Part shown: positions 32,166 through 40,015 of the stretch, one piece after another
How positions within the stretch are numbered: position 1 is the first letter of the stretch
How the letters are laid out: each line of letters starts with the position of its first letter
DNA from: UMGS1889 sp964540575
Lineage (GTDB): Bacteria > Bacillota > Clostridia > Oscillospirales > Ruminococcaceae
Reading direction: 5' to 3'
Assembly: GCA_964540575.1 (NCBI GenBank)
Contig: CAZINI010000006.1
Coordinates: forward strand, 50,994-114,993
Length of the DNA stretch: 64,000 nt
Made by a program: the position numbers and the translations under genes
The notes under the pieces: generated by a model
Databases searched by the model: none
Told to the model about the DNA's origin: nothing
The model's input: only the letters and a program-made list of their open reading frames with translations

Positions 32166-32915
32166 TCACTTCTCGGAATTGGATGAAAGCTCGTCCTTAA
32201 TGCCTTTAAGGATAATATCTCTGCACTTCACCGCATCGTCCTTGCTCATCGGCTCAACATTTTCAAGAGGATAGTCGATACCGAGATTTTTGTACTTCAC
32301 CTTGCCCATATCGTGGTAGGGAAGGACGTCCAGTGCCTTGATATTCTTGAAATGTGCCAGGAAATGTCCCAGCCTGTCAAGGTAAACGGGGTTGTCCGTA
32401 ATGCCGGGGACAACAACGTGGCGTATCCACATATCAATGCCGTTATCCCTTAAATACTCAGCAAATTTCAGGATATTTGCATTCTTCTGCGAGGTCAGCT
32501 TGATATGCTCCTCGGGGTCGATATGCTTAATATCCAGCATAACAAGGTCGGTGTACTTGATAAGCTTGTCAAATTTTTCCGTGTGGGCGGGTGTGAAGGT
32601 AATTCCCGAGGTGTCAAGGCAGGTGTGAATGCCCTTTGCCTTTGCCTTTTCAAACAGCTCGGTGACGAAATCTATCTGCATGAGCGGTTCGCCGCCTGTG
32701 ACGGTAAGACCGCCGTTTGTCAGAAATTCCTTGCACTTGTCGTACTCCTTGAGCACCTCGTCCACGGTCATTTCCGTGCCTGTGCCTATCTCCCATGTGT
32801 CGGGGTTGTGGCAGTAGAGGCATCTCATGGGGCAGCCCTGTGTAAATACGACAAATCTAACTCCGGGGCCGTCCACCGTGCCGAAGGATTCCAGAGAATG
32901 TATTCTTCCAATCAT
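32166..32915 (-). CDS. pflA: Pyruvate formate-lyase-activating enzyme
   Basis: 249-aa radical SAM activase. The [4Fe-4S] motif CPMRCLYCHNPDTW matches PflA. It generates the glycyl radical on pyruvate formate-lyase, which splits pyruvate to acetyl-CoA and formate in anaerobic fermentation. No pflB adjoins in the window. The ribosome binding site is GAAAGGC. Length and the closing LDVLPYHDMGKVKY region are normal. Confidence 0.93.
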   Translation of the reverse strand: MIGRIHSLESFGTVDGPGVRFVVFTQGCPMRCLYCHNPDTWEIGTGTEMTVDEVLKEYDKCKEFLTNGGLTVTGGEPLMQIDFVTELFEKAKAKGIHTCLDTSGITFTPAHTEKFDKLIKYTDLVMLDIKHIDPEEHIKLTSQKNANILKFAEYLRDNGIDMWIRHVVVPGITDNPVYLDRLGHFLAHFKNIKALDVLPYHDMGKVKYKNLGIDYPLENVEPMSKDDAVKCRDIILKGIKDELSSNSEK

Positions 32916-32965
32916 TTATATCAGCCTTTCTTAGGATATTTTTTTGATTGAGCAAATGCTCTAAA

Positions 32966-34216
32966 TCATATTGTATCACTAAACCGCACATTAGTCAAGT
33001 CATCGGCAAAATACTCGGTGGAATACTCCTGTGCGTCAAGGCTGTCGATATTTGTGCTGCCGTTGTCAAGACGTTTGCCCGTTTTATCGTCCCATAATGC
33101 CGAGGAAAACGCTTCAATAGTGTGAACGCATTTTCGGAGAATAAAATACTGTCCCCTTGACATCATAAGATTGTAAAGCCGAATTCTTTCGGAGATAGCA
33201 CCCTTTCTTGCGTTGTGTATCTCAACAGGCAGTCCCGCACGTTCAGCCGCATTTCTAAGACCCTTGATAAGCGTCTGCTCGGCACTGTCACAGTAAACGT
33301 CCGACAGACGGTAAACTGAACGGCATCGTCTTATAAAATCCACGAAATCATTTTCCAGAGCAACGGGGGATATGACCTCTTTGCGGTAATATTCCTCCAG
33401 AGTGACCGCCTTTTTGAAGCCCTTGGTAAATCCCGTCAGCACGAATGCGTGAGCGGAGCCGTTTCCGCCGAAATCAACGCCTGCCGATGCGAAAATTATC
33501 TCCGACGGGTCTATATCGTCAATGATGAATTTCTCGGGAGATTCGGCAAATTGATCGTAAACAGCACCCTCTGCCGCACACCATTCCCCGAGAATGAAAC
33601 GCCTGTAAAACAGTCCCGTGTACTCCTTTTTCAGCTCCTCCACGTATTTTTTCGGGAGAAACGGGTTATCGTCAATAGTCAGCCTGCGGCGGTATATTTC
33701 GGGAGCGTTCTTGTCCGTTCTCGTGAGATAGTCCCGCATAAGCCAGTGGGACGGTGAGTCGGGGTTGGTGGTGGCAATGACCATTGCACCCTCCATCGAA
33801 AGCCTTGAAAGCAGCATCATAAAAAATTCCTCGGGAAACAGCGTCAGCTCGTCGCAATAGGCAGCGTAAAGGGTCATACCTCGTATTTTGCTTTCCGCCG
33901 ATTCGTCATTTGCTCCCTCGAAGTATATTTTTCGTCCGAAAAGCCGTCCCTCCTTGGACTCGGCAGTGCCGCTGAAATTTTTCCGTCCCACCAACTCGCA
34001 AAGCGGTTCAAGGACGTTTCTTTTTAAGGTGGTCAGCGTTTTGCCCGACATAAGCATAGCCGCATTTTTCGGGCTTTTCAGGACTATCATACACCAAAGC
34101 ACAAGGCTTATCCATGTCTTTCCCGAACGCACCGACCCTTCCAGCAGATTTATCCTGCGGAATTTGCCGCATCTCAGGTCGTTGATAAGTTCCATTTGTT
34201 TTTTTGAAATTTCCAT
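32966..34216 (-). CDS. Orphan phage terminase large subunit
   Basis: 416-aa terminase large subunit of the PBSX/phage family. The ATPase Walker A is EGSVRSGKTW, Walker B region YAAYCDELTLF, with the coupling motif ATTNPDSPSHW; the nuclease domain starts at SAGVDFGGNGSAHAF and includes the second acidic cluster YCDSAEQ. The frame is full length and undisturbed, but there is no small terminase, portal, capsid or integrase gene nearby. It is therefore a prophage relic or a domesticated gene. ATG 34216 has GGGAGGGGG upstream; that site lies in one arm of an inverted repeat. Confidence 0.92.
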   Translation of the reverse strand: MEISKKQMELINDLRCGKFRRINLLEGSVRSGKTWISLVLWCMIVLKSPKNAAMLMSGKTLTTLKRNVLEPLCELVGRKNFSGTAESKEGRLFGRKIYFEGANDESAESKIRGMTLYAAYCDELTLFPEEFFMMLLSRLSMEGAMVIATTNPDSPSHWLMRDYLTRTDKNAPEIYRRRLTIDDNPFLPKKYVEELKKEYTGLFYRRFILGEWCAAEGAVYDQFAESPEKFIIDDIDPSEIIFASAGVDFGGNGSAHAFVLTGFTKGFKKAVTLEEYYRKEVISPVALENDFVDFIRRCRSVYRLSDVYCDSAEQTLIKGLRNAAERAGLPVEIHNARKGAISERIRLYNLMMSRGQYFILRKCVHTIEAFSSALWDDKTGKRLDNGSTNIDSLDAQEYSTEYFADDLTNVRFSDTI

Positions 34217-34223
34217 AAAAATT

Positions 34224-34257
34224 CCCCCTCCCATTCTATTTTACATTGGGAAGGGGG
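34224..34257 (-). promoter_or_regulatory. Inverted repeat covering terminase ribosome binding site
   Basis: On the reverse strand CCCCCTTCCCA pairs with TGGGAGGGGG (one internal mismatch or bulge) around an A/T-rich loop containing TAAAAT, followed by AATTTTT. It may terminate the upstream zeta-like gene and, if read through, hide the terminase ribosome binding site. Confidence 0.5.
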
Positions 34258-34277
34258 ATATGTGAATACTACAAAAA

Positions 34278-34832
34278 TCAAAGCATTTTCTTTAATTCGC
34301 TGAGCCAGTTGGGGAGCTCGTCGCATTTTATAATTAGTGTACCGTTTTTATATTCTGCCGCTTCAACAAATCCGTTCTCATTATCGTAAAAATAAACCTC
34401 ATTGCAATATGGGAGTATTGCCAGCAAATCATCGAAACGCTTTCCATATCTGCGGATAACGTCATCATTAGGTATGCTGTGACCGCCCTTTTCAACACGG
34501 TTTTTAATTCGCTTTATGCTTTCCTCAGCGGAATTTACGCCAATGTAATACAGCCTGATATAATAGTTGCGTTCAATTGCTTTTTTTATGGTTTTCAGCG
34601 TTCGGGAGCCTGACAGAGTGGTTTCCTGAGTGAAGTTAACGCCCATTTCCAAACTCTTGTTTATACGGTCAATAGCTGCTTTTCCGCCTTTGATTTTGTC
34701 GCCGCCAAGCTTTGCGGTTATTTTATCTGTGTCAATAATTGCACCAAGGTCATTGCTTTTTGCAGCTAAAACGCCTGTCAGACTGCTTTTGCCAACTCCG
34801 TTTACACCGCCGATAATTGTATATATTTTCAT
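34278..34832 (-). CDS. Zeta-toxin-like P-loop kinase
   Basis: 184-aa P-loop protein with Walker A GGVNGVGKSS, Asp of IIDTDKI, and an ETTLSGS motif resembling the zeta toxin/AAA_33 group. The family includes the UDP-N-acetylglucosamine kinase toxins of epsilon-zeta modules, and harmless nucleotide kinases. No epsilon-like antitoxin or other small partner gene adjoins, so a toxin role is not supported by context. It has its own consensus promoter, unusual for a toxin in a TA operon. Confidence 0.75.
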   Translation of the reverse strand: MKIYTIIGGVNGVGKSSLTGVLAAKSNDLGAIIDTDKITAKLGGDKIKGGKAAIDRINKSLEMGVNFTQETTLSGSRTLKTIKKAIERNYYIRLYYIGVNSAEESIKRIKNRVEKGGHSIPNDDVIRRYGKRFDDLLAILPYCNEVYFYDNENGFVEAAEYKNGTLIIKCDELPNWLSELKKML

Positions 34833-34879
34833 TTAAACATCACACATTTCATAATGAATTTCCGAGGAAGCTTTTTTAT

Positions 34880-34908
34880 ATTTTATATCAAAACGTAACG
34901 TTTGTCAA
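34880..34908 (-). promoter_or_regulatory. Promoter of the zeta-like gene
   Basis: Reverse-strand TTGACA (34908-34903), 17-nt spacer and TAAAAT (34885-34880). The -35 box overlaps the stop codon of the upstream deacetylase gene. Confidence 0.8.
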
Positions 34909-35777
34909 TCCCCCATGATTTTTCCGAAAAAATCCTCCGACGAAATATAAGCGGGACGGTTATATCTGTTCAGCGAATAAAGACAGTCGGGGTCACGAGT
35001 GATATAGTTTGGCTTTTCAAAGCAGTTGAGCGTCACACGGAATCCCATGGATTTCAGCACGGGAACGCTTTCCTTTGAAATATATCCATAGGGATATGCA
35101 AAAAGCTTTGTTTCAATGCCGCATTTTTCCCGAAAAGTGTCGTTGAACAGGGAAATATCGGCGGTCAGTGCGGAGGAGTATTCGTTTGCGGATTCGCCCA
35201 ATTTCTTCATACAGCCCTTTCGGGGGGAGGTATCGTGCATATCCCAGGTGTGGCAGCCTATCTCGATGCGTCCGCTGTCCTCAAGCTCGTTTATCTCGTC
35301 CCATGTGAGATAGGAATATGCGGGATTTATGTCGCCGCTGTCGGAGGATTTTCGGCAGTATTCGCCCACGGGAGAGATGACCGCCTTCATATCGTATTTT
35401 TCCAGCAGGGGCAGGGCATAGGTCATATTGTTGTAAAAGCCGTCATCGAAGGTTATCATCACGGGCTTTTCGGGAAGCTCGCCGCCGTTGTCGGTGTAGG
35501 CGATAAGGTCGTCGGTGAGGACAGCCGTCCAGCCGTTGTCGGAGAGCCATTTCAGGTCATTTTCAAGCTGTTCGGGAGATACCACATAGCTGCCCTGACG
35601 GGCAGGCTCTATCAGTATGCTGTGATACATTATGACGGGCATAAACACTCCGCTCGGTTCTGCATCGGTTTGGACAGACTTCGGGATATGTCCTATAAAT
35701 GGGACAGCAAAAATAACTGCCGCCGCCGGCAGTGCGATCAGTCCCGCCGATTTTCTGAGATTTATGCAAATATACAT
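34905..35777 (-). CDS. Polysaccharide deacetylase family protein (CE4)
   Basis: 290-aa exported or membrane-anchored CE4-fold protein. An uncleaved-looking N-terminal hydrophobic segment (LIALPAAAVIFAVPF) is followed by the deacetylase fold: IMYHS, then the catalytic TFDDGF (metal Asp pair) and GCHTWDMHD (metal His residues), and LFAYPYGY. Likely substrates are peptidoglycan or cell-surface N-acetyl sugars. ATG 35777 has CGGAGCTG upstream. It lies 96 nt behind pcrA, beyond a terminator. Confidence 0.9.
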   Translation of the reverse strand: MYICINLRKSAGLIALPAAAVIFAVPFIGHIPKSVQTDAEPSGVFMPVIMYHSILIEPARQGSYVVSPEQLENDLKWLSDNGWTAVLTDDLIAYTDNGGELPEKPVMITFDDGFYNNMTYALPLLEKYDMKAVISPVGEYCRKSSDSGDINPAYSYLTWDEINELEDSGRIEIGCHTWDMHDTSPRKGCMKKLGESANEYSSALTADISLFNDTFREKCGIETKLFAYPYGYISKESVPVLKSMGFRVTLNCFEKPNYITRDPDCLYSLNRYNRPAYISSEDFFGKIMGD

Positions 35778-35828
35778 TATATCAGCTCCGTTCAATAGCG
35801 TATATAAAAGTATATTTGTCCCATCAAA

Positions 35829-35865
35829 GAAAAATGCGTTCCCACCGAAAAACGATGAGAACGCA
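35829..35865 (-). terminator. pcrA terminator
   Basis: Reverse-strand TGCGTTCTCA pairs with TGGGAACGCA (one G-T pair), followed by TTTTTCTTT. Confidence 0.88.
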
Positions 35866-35873
35866 AACATCAT

Positions 35874-38255
35874 TTATAGCTTTGTCAGCTTTGCAAAATT
35901 TGCCATAATTTTTTTCGTTCCAACATTGTCAAAGTTTACCTCAAGCATTGCATCATTGGACATTTTCTTGACAGATACGATAGTACCCTCGCCGAACACC
36001 TTGTGCTTGACTCTTTCGCCCTCGGAATAGTCTGCGGAAGCAGCGGCACTTTGCTTTGCGGCAGCGGTTTTTCTTTCCATAAGCTCGTTTTGCAGTGAGA
36101 ACGGATTTCGTCCGCCGCTTGCAGCGATAATGCCTTCGTCCTTTTCAGCCTTTTTGTTTCTGACGGTCTTGTCTATCTTGCAGAGCAGGTCGCTGTCTAT
36201 TTCCTTAACGAAACGGGAAACGAAATTGCGTGTGGTGCTGCCGAAGATCATTCGCTGGGCAGCATAAGTAAGGTAAAGGTTTTTCTTTGCACGGGTGATA
36301 GCCACATAAGCCAGCCTGCGTTCCTCTTCCATATCCTCCAAAGAGTCCATAGAGCGGGTTCCGGGGAATATGCCTTCTTCCATTCCCACAATAAACACTT
36401 CGGGGAACTCCAGTCCCTTTGCGGAATGCATAGTCATCAGACAGACGGCGTTGTCGTCCTCAGCAAGCCTGTCAACATCGGTATAAAGGGAAATCTCCTC
36501 CAGAAATTCCGACAGTGACGGTTCATCGGAGTTTTCGGTATATTCCTGCATAGTGGATTTCAGCTCGGCAATATTTTCAAGCCTGCCCTGACCCTCATCT
36601 CCCTGAGCGGCAAGAGCGGCGGCATATCCCGATTTATCCATAATAAGGTCAAGCAGCTCGGGAAGCTCCAGCTCCTCAGCCTTTTCGGCGAACATATCAA
36701 ATGTTTTTGACAGAGAGGAAAGTGCGGCAGCCTTTTTCGACAGCAGCGGATAATTTTCCGCATCCCGCATAATTTCGATAGGTGAGCTGCCCAGATCGTT
36801 TGCTATCTGCTCAATCATAGAAACGGTAGCATCGCCGATACCTCTTTTAGGCTCGTTGATTATCCTCTTGAAGCGGAGCATATCTCTCGGATTGTTTATT
36901 ACCGACAGATAAGCGATAACGTCCTTGATCTCCTTGCGGTCGTAGAATTTTACGCCGCCGATAACACGATAGGGGATACCCGAAGCGGTCATTGCACGTT
37001 CCAGAGAGTTGGACTGAGCATTCATTCTGTAAAGCACGGCGTGGTCTTTATAAGCCATACCGTTATGGACATTTTCAAGAATTTTGTTGGCAACGAACTT
37101 TGATTCCGCCGCCTCATCGGGGGCTTTGAACAGCACTACCTTGTCGCCGTCACCATTTTCCGTCCAGAGCTTCTTTTCCTTTCTGCCCGTGTTGTTGCCG
37201 ATGACGTTGTTTGCGGCGGACAGGATATTCTGAGTTGAACGGTAATTCTGTTCAAGGCGGATAACAGCGGCATTCTCAAACTGTTCCTCGAAGCTGAGGA
37301 TATTTTCGATGGTCGCCCCTCTGAATTTGTAGATGGACTGATCGTCATCGCCTACAACGCAAAGATTTTTATGTCCCGCCGAAAGCAGGCTGATAAGACG
37401 GTACTGTGCCTGATTGGTGTCCTGATACTCGTCCACCATAATGTACTTGAATTTTCTGCGGTATTTATCGAGAATATCGGGGAATTTCTCAAACAGCTCA
37501 ACCGTCAGGCAGATAATATCATCGAAATCCAGAGCGTTTGCACTTCTGAGCCTTTCCTGATAGAGCTTGTATATTTTTGCAATAGTGTTCTTGCGGTAGT
37601 CATTCTGAGTATTCTCCAGAAAATCCTGCGGAGTGATAAGCTTATCCTTTGCAGATGAGATAACGCCCGCCATTGATTTGGGAGGAAACAGCTTTTCGGA
37701 AACGTCCAGCTCGGCAATGCACGCCTTCAGCAGACGCTGAGAATCATCGCTGTCATAGATAGCAAAGCTGCTGCTGTAACCCAGAGCCTCTATCTCACGT
37801 CTGAGTATCCTTACGCAGGCGGAATGGAACGTTGCGGCACAAATGTCCTGCCCCTCATCGCCCAGCTTTGCGGTTATTCTATCCCGAAGCTCTCCCGCCG
37901 CCTTGTTGGTGAAGGTGATAGCAAGGATATTCCAGGACTTTGGCGTATCACAGGCAACAATATCACGAAGCCGTGAAGCGTCGGTTTCCTTTCCCTCGGC
38001 AAAGCTGTTAAGGAACGCAAGATCGTCCTCGGAAACGCCTTCGGGCACATTTTCGCTCATATAAGCATTTCCGAAATAGATAAGGTTCACGCAGCGGTTA
38101 ACGAGAACGGAGGTCTTTCCGCTGCCCGCACCGGCAAGCACGAGAACAGGCCCGCAAACAGTAAAAACAGCCTTTTTCTGTTCGGGATTCAAGTTATCGA
38201 AATACTTTTCCAAAGCTTTTTTCTTTGCTTCAATAAAAGCGTTAGTTTCAACCAT
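35874..38255 (-). CDS. pcrA: ATP-dependent DNA helicase PcrA/UvrD
   Basis: 793-aa superfamily 1A helicase. Motif I AGAGSGKTSVL, motif II VDEYQDTNQAQY, motif III VGDDDQSIYKFRGA, motif IV LEQNYRST and motif VI TRAKKNLYLTYA are all in order. The C-terminal 50 residues (GERVKHKVFGEGTIV) form the Tudor-like tail that binds RNA polymerase in Gram-positive PcrA. It acts in repair and transcription-replication conflicts. Length is slightly above the usual 730-750 aa. Confidence 0.96.
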   Translation of the reverse strand: MVETNAFIEAKKKALEKYFDNLNPEQKKAVFTVCGPVLVLAGAGSGKTSVLVNRCVNLIYFGNAYMSENVPEGVSEDDLAFLNSFAEGKETDASRLRDIVACDTPKSWNILAITFTNKAAGELRDRITAKLGDEGQDICAATFHSACVRILRREIEALGYSSSFAIYDSDDSQRLLKACIAELDVSEKLFPPKSMAGVISSAKDKLITPQDFLENTQNDYRKNTIAKIYKLYQERLRSANALDFDDIICLTVELFEKFPDILDKYRRKFKYIMVDEYQDTNQAQYRLISLLSAGHKNLCVVGDDDQSIYKFRGATIENILSFEEQFENAAVIRLEQNYRSTQNILSAANNVIGNNTGRKEKKLWTENGDGDKVVLFKAPDEAAESKFVANKILENVHNGMAYKDHAVLYRMNAQSNSLERAMTASGIPYRVIGGVKFYDRKEIKDVIAYLSVINNPRDMLRFKRIINEPKRGIGDATVSMIEQIANDLGSSPIEIMRDAENYPLLSKKAAALSSLSKTFDMFAEKAEELELPELLDLIMDKSGYAAALAAQGDEGQGRLENIAELKSTMQEYTENSDEPSLSEFLEEISLYTDVDRLAEDDNAVCLMTMHSAKGLEFPEVFIVGMEEGIFPGTRSMDSLEDMEEERRLAYVAITRAKKNLYLTYAAQRMIFGSTTRNFVSRFVKEIDSDLLCKIDKTVRNKKAEKDEGIIAASGGRNPFSLQNELMERKTAAAKQSAAASADYSEGERVKHKVFGEGTIVSVKKMSNDAMLEVNFDNVGTKKIMANFAKLTKL

Positions 38256-38325
38256 ATATCATAATTCTCCCCTTGGATATGCTGTGAATTCAAAATATAA
38301 TGAGCAGCATCTGCCGCTAATAAAG

Positions 38326-38334
38326 ATTATACCA
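38326..38334 (-). promoter_or_regulatory. Extended -10 element of pcrA
   Basis: Reverse-strand TGGTATAAT, about 75 nt upstream of the ATG; no strong -35 box at 17 nt. Confidence 0.5.
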
Positions 38335-38414
38335 TATTTTCTTCTGCAATAAAAGTACCTTTTTCATATTTAACATTTTTATAACAGTTATTTTATAGTT
38401 TTCCATTATTGATA

Positions 38415-38530
38415 TTTTATTTTCGGGATATTTTACTTCAGTGGGATAGGCAGCTTTGCGAAAGCGGCAGCCTTCTTTTGTGCCGCAGGTTTGTGAGTAT
38501 GCCTGCCGCCGAACGGTTTTCATATTTCCC
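38415..38530. repeat. Intergenic segment related to 1958-2110
   Basis: Starts with the same TTTTCGGGATATTTTACTT as the 1958 segment, with GTGGGA nearby and a TTCTTTTGTGCC core. It contains GC-rich short inverted runs but no credible gene. The remaining part of 38256-38615 holds only the pcrA promoter and the ribosome binding site of the next gene. Confidence 0.4.
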
Positions 38531-38615
38531 GTAAAAAAGCGTTCGGCTGACTGTATTTTCTGCATAAAACGGGGAACGCTACCGTAAATTCACTAAAATC
38601 GAAAGGACTGATTAA

Positions 38616-39944
38616 ATGCAGGCAGAACGGGAAAGCTGGTCGGGAAAATTCGGCTTTATAATGGCGGCGGCAGGCTCGGCTATCGGGCTGGGAAATATAT
38701 GGAAATTCCCCTATATGGCGGGGACGAGCGGCGGAGCGGTGTTTCTCATAGTATATGTGGTTTTTCTGTTTCTGCTGGGTGTTCCCGTAATGACGGCTGA
38801 GATCTCCGTGGGACGGTTTGCGGGAATGAATGCCGTTGATTCCTGCCGCCGAATTTCGGAAAAATGGGCGTTTGTGGGCTGGATAGGTCTTGCGGGGGCA
38901 TTTTCCATATTGTCCTATTACAGCGTGGTAGGCGGCTGGGTGATAAAGTACGCAGTAAAATATCTGAAAGGCGGAGGCATTGGCGATACCGAGGCGTATT
39001 TTGACAGCTTTGTGGCAAAGACGGGAGAGCCTGTGCTGCTGCATATCATCTTCCTGATAATATGTGCAGTTATCGTACTGTTCGGCGTTTCCTCGGGTAT
39101 TGAGCGGGTCAGCAAGATACTTCTGCCGCTGCTGTTTGTGCTGCTGGTAGTTATTGCAGCGTTCTCCCTTTCGCTGCCGAATGCTGTTGAGGGCGTCAGG
39201 TTTTTCCTTGTCCCGAAGCTGTCGGACGTGACCGAGTGGGGAAGTGTTTGCCTGAACGCAATGGGACAGGTCTTTTTCAGCCTGTCCTTGGGAATGGGAA
39301 CGCTTATCACCTATGGAAGCTATCTGCCGAAGGACAGCAATATCCGTTCCTCCGCCTACACCATAATCGCCCTGGACAGTCTTGCGGCGGTGCTTTCCGG
39401 CTTTGCGGTGATGCCTGCTGTTTTTTCGGTGGGACTTCAGCCGCAGTCGGGACCGGGACTGCTGTTCCTTACACTTCCTGCCGTGTTCGACACTATCAGC
39501 TTTGGCAGATGGGCAGCGGCAGCATTCTTTCTGCTGGTGCTTCTGGCGGCGGTAACGTCGGCTATTTCGCTGATGGAAGTGCTTATCGCATTTTTCACGG
39601 GCAGGCTGGGAATGAAGCGTATTTCGGCAGTTATCCTGCTGACGGCTGTGCTTGGCGTAACGGGAGCTATTTCCTCCTTGTCAAACGGCATTTTGTCGGA
39701 TATGCTTATCTTCGGAATGACCTTTTTTGAGTTTATGTCCTTTTTATCGGACAAGATAATTATGCCTGTCGGGGGACTGCTAATGTGTCTGCTTGTAGGC
39801 TATGTATGGGGCATTCCCGCCGCCGCAAACGAGATAACCAACGGCGGAAAGCTGAAATTCAGGGGAAAAAAGCTATACTCCTTCGTGATAAGATATGTAT
39901 CTCCCGCACTGATAATCATCGTTTTTATAACTTCACTTATATGA
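38616..39944 (+). CDS. Sodium-dependent NSS-family (SNF) transporter
   Basis: 442-aa integral membrane symporter of the neurotransmitter:sodium family, with about 11-12 helices. The signature AAAGSAIGLGNIWKFPY in helix 1 contains the sodium and substrate-binding backbone; GVPVMTAEISVGRF follows in helix 2. Bacterial members such as LeuT and MhsT import amino acids with sodium. AAAGGAC precedes the ATG. Monocistronic, ending in a bidirectional terminator. Confidence 0.93.
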   Translation: MQAERESWSGKFGFIMAAAGSAIGLGNIWKFPYMAGTSGGAVFLIVYVVFLFLLGVPVMTAEISVGRFAGMNAVDSCRRISEKWAFVGWIGLAGAFSILSYYSVVGGWVIKYAVKYLKGGGIGDTEAYFDSFVAKTGEPVLLHIIFLIICAVIVLFGVSSGIERVSKILLPLLFVLLVVIAAFSLSLPNAVEGVRFFLVPKLSDVTEWGSVCLNAMGQVFFSLSLGMGTLITYGSYLPKDSNIRSSAYTIIALDSLAAVLSGFAVMPAVFSVGLQPQSGPGLLFLTLPAVFDTISFGRWAAAAFFLLVLLAAVTSAISLMEVLIAFFTGRLGMKRISAVILLTAVLGVTGAISSLSNGILSDMLIFGMTFFEFMSFLSDKIIMPVGGLLMCLLVGYVWGIPAAANEITNGGKLKFRGKKLYSFVIRYVSPALIIIVFITSLI

Positions 39945-39980
39945 AAAAAGCCGCACCTCCCGAATGGGAAGTGCGGCAAA
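39944..39980. terminator. Bidirectional terminator
   Basis: GCCGCAC...GTGCGGC stem (39950-39977) with inner CCC/GGG, flanked by AAAAAAG on the left and CAAAATT on the right, between convergent genes. Confidence 0.88.
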
Positions 39981-40015
39981 ATTATGTCGTTGTGTAATCC
40001 AACTGTCTGTCAAAC

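Noticed and set aside
32941..32965. GAGCATTTGCTC palindrome as pflA operator
   Set aside because: Only a 4-bp stem around ATTT; too short to support a regulatory claim.
34278..34832. Epsilon-zeta toxin-antitoxin module
   Set aside because: No epsilon-like or other small antitoxin gene adjoins, and the gene has its own promoter; only the P-loop kinase fold is supported.
38317..38565. 82-codon reverse frame upstream of pcrA
   Set aside because: It covers the pcrA -10 element and the dispersed repeat, with no ribosome binding site.
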